Assembly (NCBI RefSeq): GCF_020085105.1 | Contig: NC_058047.1 | Location: forward strand, 19,650,001 to 19,714,000 | Direction: 5' to 3' | DNA length: 64,000 nucleotides | Source: Siniperca chuatsi | Taxonomy: Eukaryota > Chordata > Actinopteri > Centrarchiformes > Sinipercidae | In this document: positions 63,001 to 64,000 of the stretch, piece after piece | Numbering within the stretch: position 1 is the stretch's first letter | Layout: every line of letters starts with the position of its first letter | Program-made: the position numbers and the translations under genes | The notes under the pieces: model-generated | Databases searched by the model: none | What the model was told of the DNA's origin: nothing | Seen by the model: only the letters and a program-made list of their open reading frames with translations

Positions 63001-63196
63001 ACCACAATAAATCAAGGATAGAATCCAAGTCTGAATTACTTTGAATAGATGCTAATAAATGATTCCTGTGGAAACCATGACTCACTTTGGCTCCTCCATG
63101 GGTCTCCATTCCACGTAGTGGTAGACACTCTGGGCTCCCTTCAGCCATTCTCTCAGCATGGCAGTGGTGTTGTCCATATTGTGGTCTGTTGCTGCC
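53810..63196 (-). CDS. colgalt1: Procollagen galactosyltransferase (colgalt1-like), 5' partial
   Basis: The enzyme transfers galactose from UDP-galactose to hydroxylysine of collagen in the ER. Eleven exons join in frame and give 536 residues to the stop: 63196-63086, 62930-62813, 62137-62003, 61911-61707, 60586-60467, 60092-60019, 59683-59577, 59004-58872, 58251-58124, 58031-57825, 54083-53810. The first exon (signal peptide and about 80 residues) lies beyond the window. The N-terminal GT-A-like domain shows [17 protein letters not shown], a DxD motif (FVDSDN) and MVHSTF. The GT25 domain shows [26 protein letters not shown], the LEDD acidic motif and [12 protein letters not shown]. It ends RDEL, an ER retention signal. 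Exon sequences read closer to COLGALT1, although its neighbour rgl1 argues for colgalt2. Confidence 0.93.
54229..54325 (+). repeat. Dispersed fish repeat A, fragment
   Basis: CAATTTCCCAGAGCCCAAAG, TGATGTCTTGAG and CCCAAGATATTCAGTTTACA match the inverted interior of the repeat copy at 55550-55922. Confidence 0.7.
55318..56012. repeat. Dispersed repeat B split by an inserted copy of repeat A
   Basis: Repeat B starts at 55318 (GTGGTGGAAGAATTCAGTC) and its other end is at 55923-56012 (CTGGTACTCAAGTGCAAG, AAGTACAGCAGTTGAGTA). Between them, 55550-55922 is a copy of repeat A. Confidence 0.65.
55550..55922 (-). repeat. Dispersed fish repeat A, near-complete copy
   Basis: It runs from GAGCTGAAACCAATTATC, through AAGCAATTTGAAGACGTCAC, to ATCAGCAGATTAATTAATAA and GGGTTGCA. 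The ends GAGCTGAAAC and GGTTGCA are poorly conserved inverted repeats. Confidence 0.7.
57825..58031 (-). CDS. colgalt1: colgalt coding exon 11
   Basis: 207 nt encoding [36 protein letters not shown] and [17 protein letters not shown]. It ends AA|gtcagt; the next exon's C completes an Asn codon. Confidence 0.95.
58124..58251 (-). CDS. colgalt1: colgalt coding exon 10 with EDD motif
   Basis: 128 nt encoding [20 protein letters not shown]. The EDD acidic cluster is needed for galactosyltransfer in this family. Confidence 0.94.
58872..59004 (-). CDS. colgalt1: colgalt coding exon 9
   Basis: 133 nt encoding [20 protein letters not shown] and [13 protein letters not shown]. Confidence 0.95.
59577..59683 (-). 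CDS. colgalt1: colgalt coding exon 8, start of GT25 domain
   Basis: 107 nt encoding [20 protein letters not shown] and LTDAVDG, the typical start of a family 25 glycosyltransferase domain. Confidence 0.95.
60019..60092 (-). CDS. colgalt1: colgalt coding exon 7
   Basis: 74 nt encoding a variable linker, [14 protein letters not shown], and TIGFDK at the start of the second domain. Confidence 0.92.
60420..60459. repeat. (TG)n microsatellite next to colgalt exon 6
   Basis: About 40 bp of TG with one TACG interruption, ending seven bases before the exon boundary on the plus strand, so within the splice donor side of the minus-strand intron. Confidence 0.95.
60467..60586 (-). CDS. colgalt1: colgalt coding exon 6
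   Basis: 120 nt encoding [20 protein letters not shown] and [15 protein letters not shown] (TG)n array begins just inside the following intron. Confidence 0.95.
   Translation of the reverse strand: MCKCTCVTENTTVSCPSLSKHSRMWKMKARVSYTPSRRL
60587..61706 (-). other. colgalt1: Intron between colgalt exons 5 and 6
   Basis: AT-rich (for example 61190-61240) with no other feature seen. Confidence 0.8.
61707..61911 (-). CDS. colgalt1: colgalt coding exon 5
   Basis: 205 nt encoding [36 protein letters not shown] and [18 protein letters not shown]. Confidence 0.96.
62003..62137 (-). CDS. colgalt1: colgalt coding exon 4 with DxD motif
   Basis: 135 nt in phase 0 encoding [11 protein letters not shown] (metal/nucleotide-binding DxD) and [11 protein letters not shown]. 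Confidence 0.95.
62813..62930 (-). CDS. colgalt1: colgalt coding exon 3
   Basis: 118 nt encoding [20 protein letters not shown] and RWADYIL. It ends in phase 0 at CTA|gtaaga. Confidence 0.94.
63086..63196 (-). CDS. colgalt1: colgalt coding exon 2 (first in window)
   Basis: 111 nt. Its first base completes a codon from an exon outside the window. It encodes [19 protein letters not shown] and [10 protein letters not shown]. Confidence 0.95.
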
Positions 63197-64000
63197 CTGA
63201 AACACCAACACAGACAACACGGGATGTCATTCAAATGAAGCAAACTCCTGACCATCCATCCCATGACAGAACAGCCACAGACACGCTGCCTTTTCAAGTG
63301 CATCTGCTAAACACTCCCTGTTCAGAAACAAGCCTCTTGGCATGTCAGGACTGTTTTCAGGGATGAGACACAAAATAAGAGGATGTGAAGCTGAAACATA
63401 ACGCAGAAAGCTGCAAACTGTCATTAGCCTGAGGTAACAGGGAAGAGGTTGTGACATTCAGACAGCATGTTATGGAAGAAGACGTTCAGGCTTCCAGATT
63501 TGTCTAATTACTGTCTGATGTTACAACAGGCAGCCTCAGTGTTGCAAAGCATCCTTACTGCCCAATTAACTGCACTGCTGGAGCACGGACAAAGTTTGAG
63601 GAGTCAAAGTGCATACAGACTTTATTTCGAGGCACTCTGGGTAATACCAAGCATATGTTAATACAATTCTAGAGACAAGCTGCCACTTTTCTAACTATTT
63701 CGGTTAACTCAACCTGACGGTATATTTGACTTAATCTGAATGTGAATATTGATGTAACTTGACACAGAAATATTGCACAGACAGACATAACACCAGTGTA
63801 CACACACACACTCATACCTGTAAGCAAATGATGTCAGTGTAAAATTTAGCACAGTTGCAGCTGCTTGTTTGTCACTCCTGTGGTTTGCATCGCTGTTTCT
63901 TCCCAGAGATTTCCACTTCAGCTCCCAGAGCTGACTCAAGAGAAGACAGTGTATGTGTCTGTGTGTGTATATATAAATCTGTGCAAGAGAAATTAAAACT
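63197..64000 (-). other. colgalt1: Intron 1 of the colgalt gene (partial)
   Basis: The expected signal-peptide exon is not present up to the window edge. Open frames here have no family similarity. Confidence 0.75.

Overview
This is vertebrate nuclear DNA, most likely from a teleost fish of percomorph type. The evidence is three intron-rich protein genes with vertebrate orthologues, an AT-rich background, abundant (CA)n/(TG)n microsatellites, and degraded transposons of kinds common in fish (Tc1-like, R4/Rex6-like LINE, hAT MITE). There are no operons, phage genes or CRISPR arrays. All gene identities come from reading translated exons and recalling the protein families; no search was run.

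Layout. 1-52 may be the last coding codons of an unrecognised plus-strand gene, followed by non-coding DNA to 4.2 kb. 4.2-8.7 kb is a dead transposon block: a Tc1-like element that has lost its right end, fused to a 3'-truncated, inverted R4/Rex6-like LINE that ends in a long (AT)n tract. 9.5-18.4 kb is abhd17a on the plus strand: a promoter-like region, a probable non-coding exon, four coding exons and a long 3' UTR. 18.4-24.2 kb is intergenic and holds an L2-like tail and a complete hAT-type MITE with a perfect 8-bp target duplication. 24.2-36.2 kb is rgl1 on the minus strand, with 18 coding exons that join in frame from ATG to stop to give 767 aa. 36.2-53.3 kb is intergenic with repeats, one GC-rich ORF, and a candidate alternative first exon for rgl1 at 46.3-46.5 kb. 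53.3-63.2 kb holds 11 coding exons of a procollagen galactosyltransferase on the minus strand (colgalt1-like), ending in RDEL; its first exon lies beyond the right edge.

The three genes do not form a pathway. ABHD17A removes palmitate from membrane proteins such as N-Ras and PSD-95. RGL1 is a Ras effector that activates Ral. COLGALT glycosylates collagen hydroxylysine in the ER. From memory of the human genome, RGL1 lies next to COLGALT2 on 1q25 while ABHD17A and COLGALT1 are on 19p13, so this window mixes two paralogous regions. The colgalt gene reads more like COLGALT1, yet its neighbour suggests COLGALT2. I found no convincing undescribed biological system; the best leads are the transposon fusion, the nested repeats and the possible alternative rgl1 exon.
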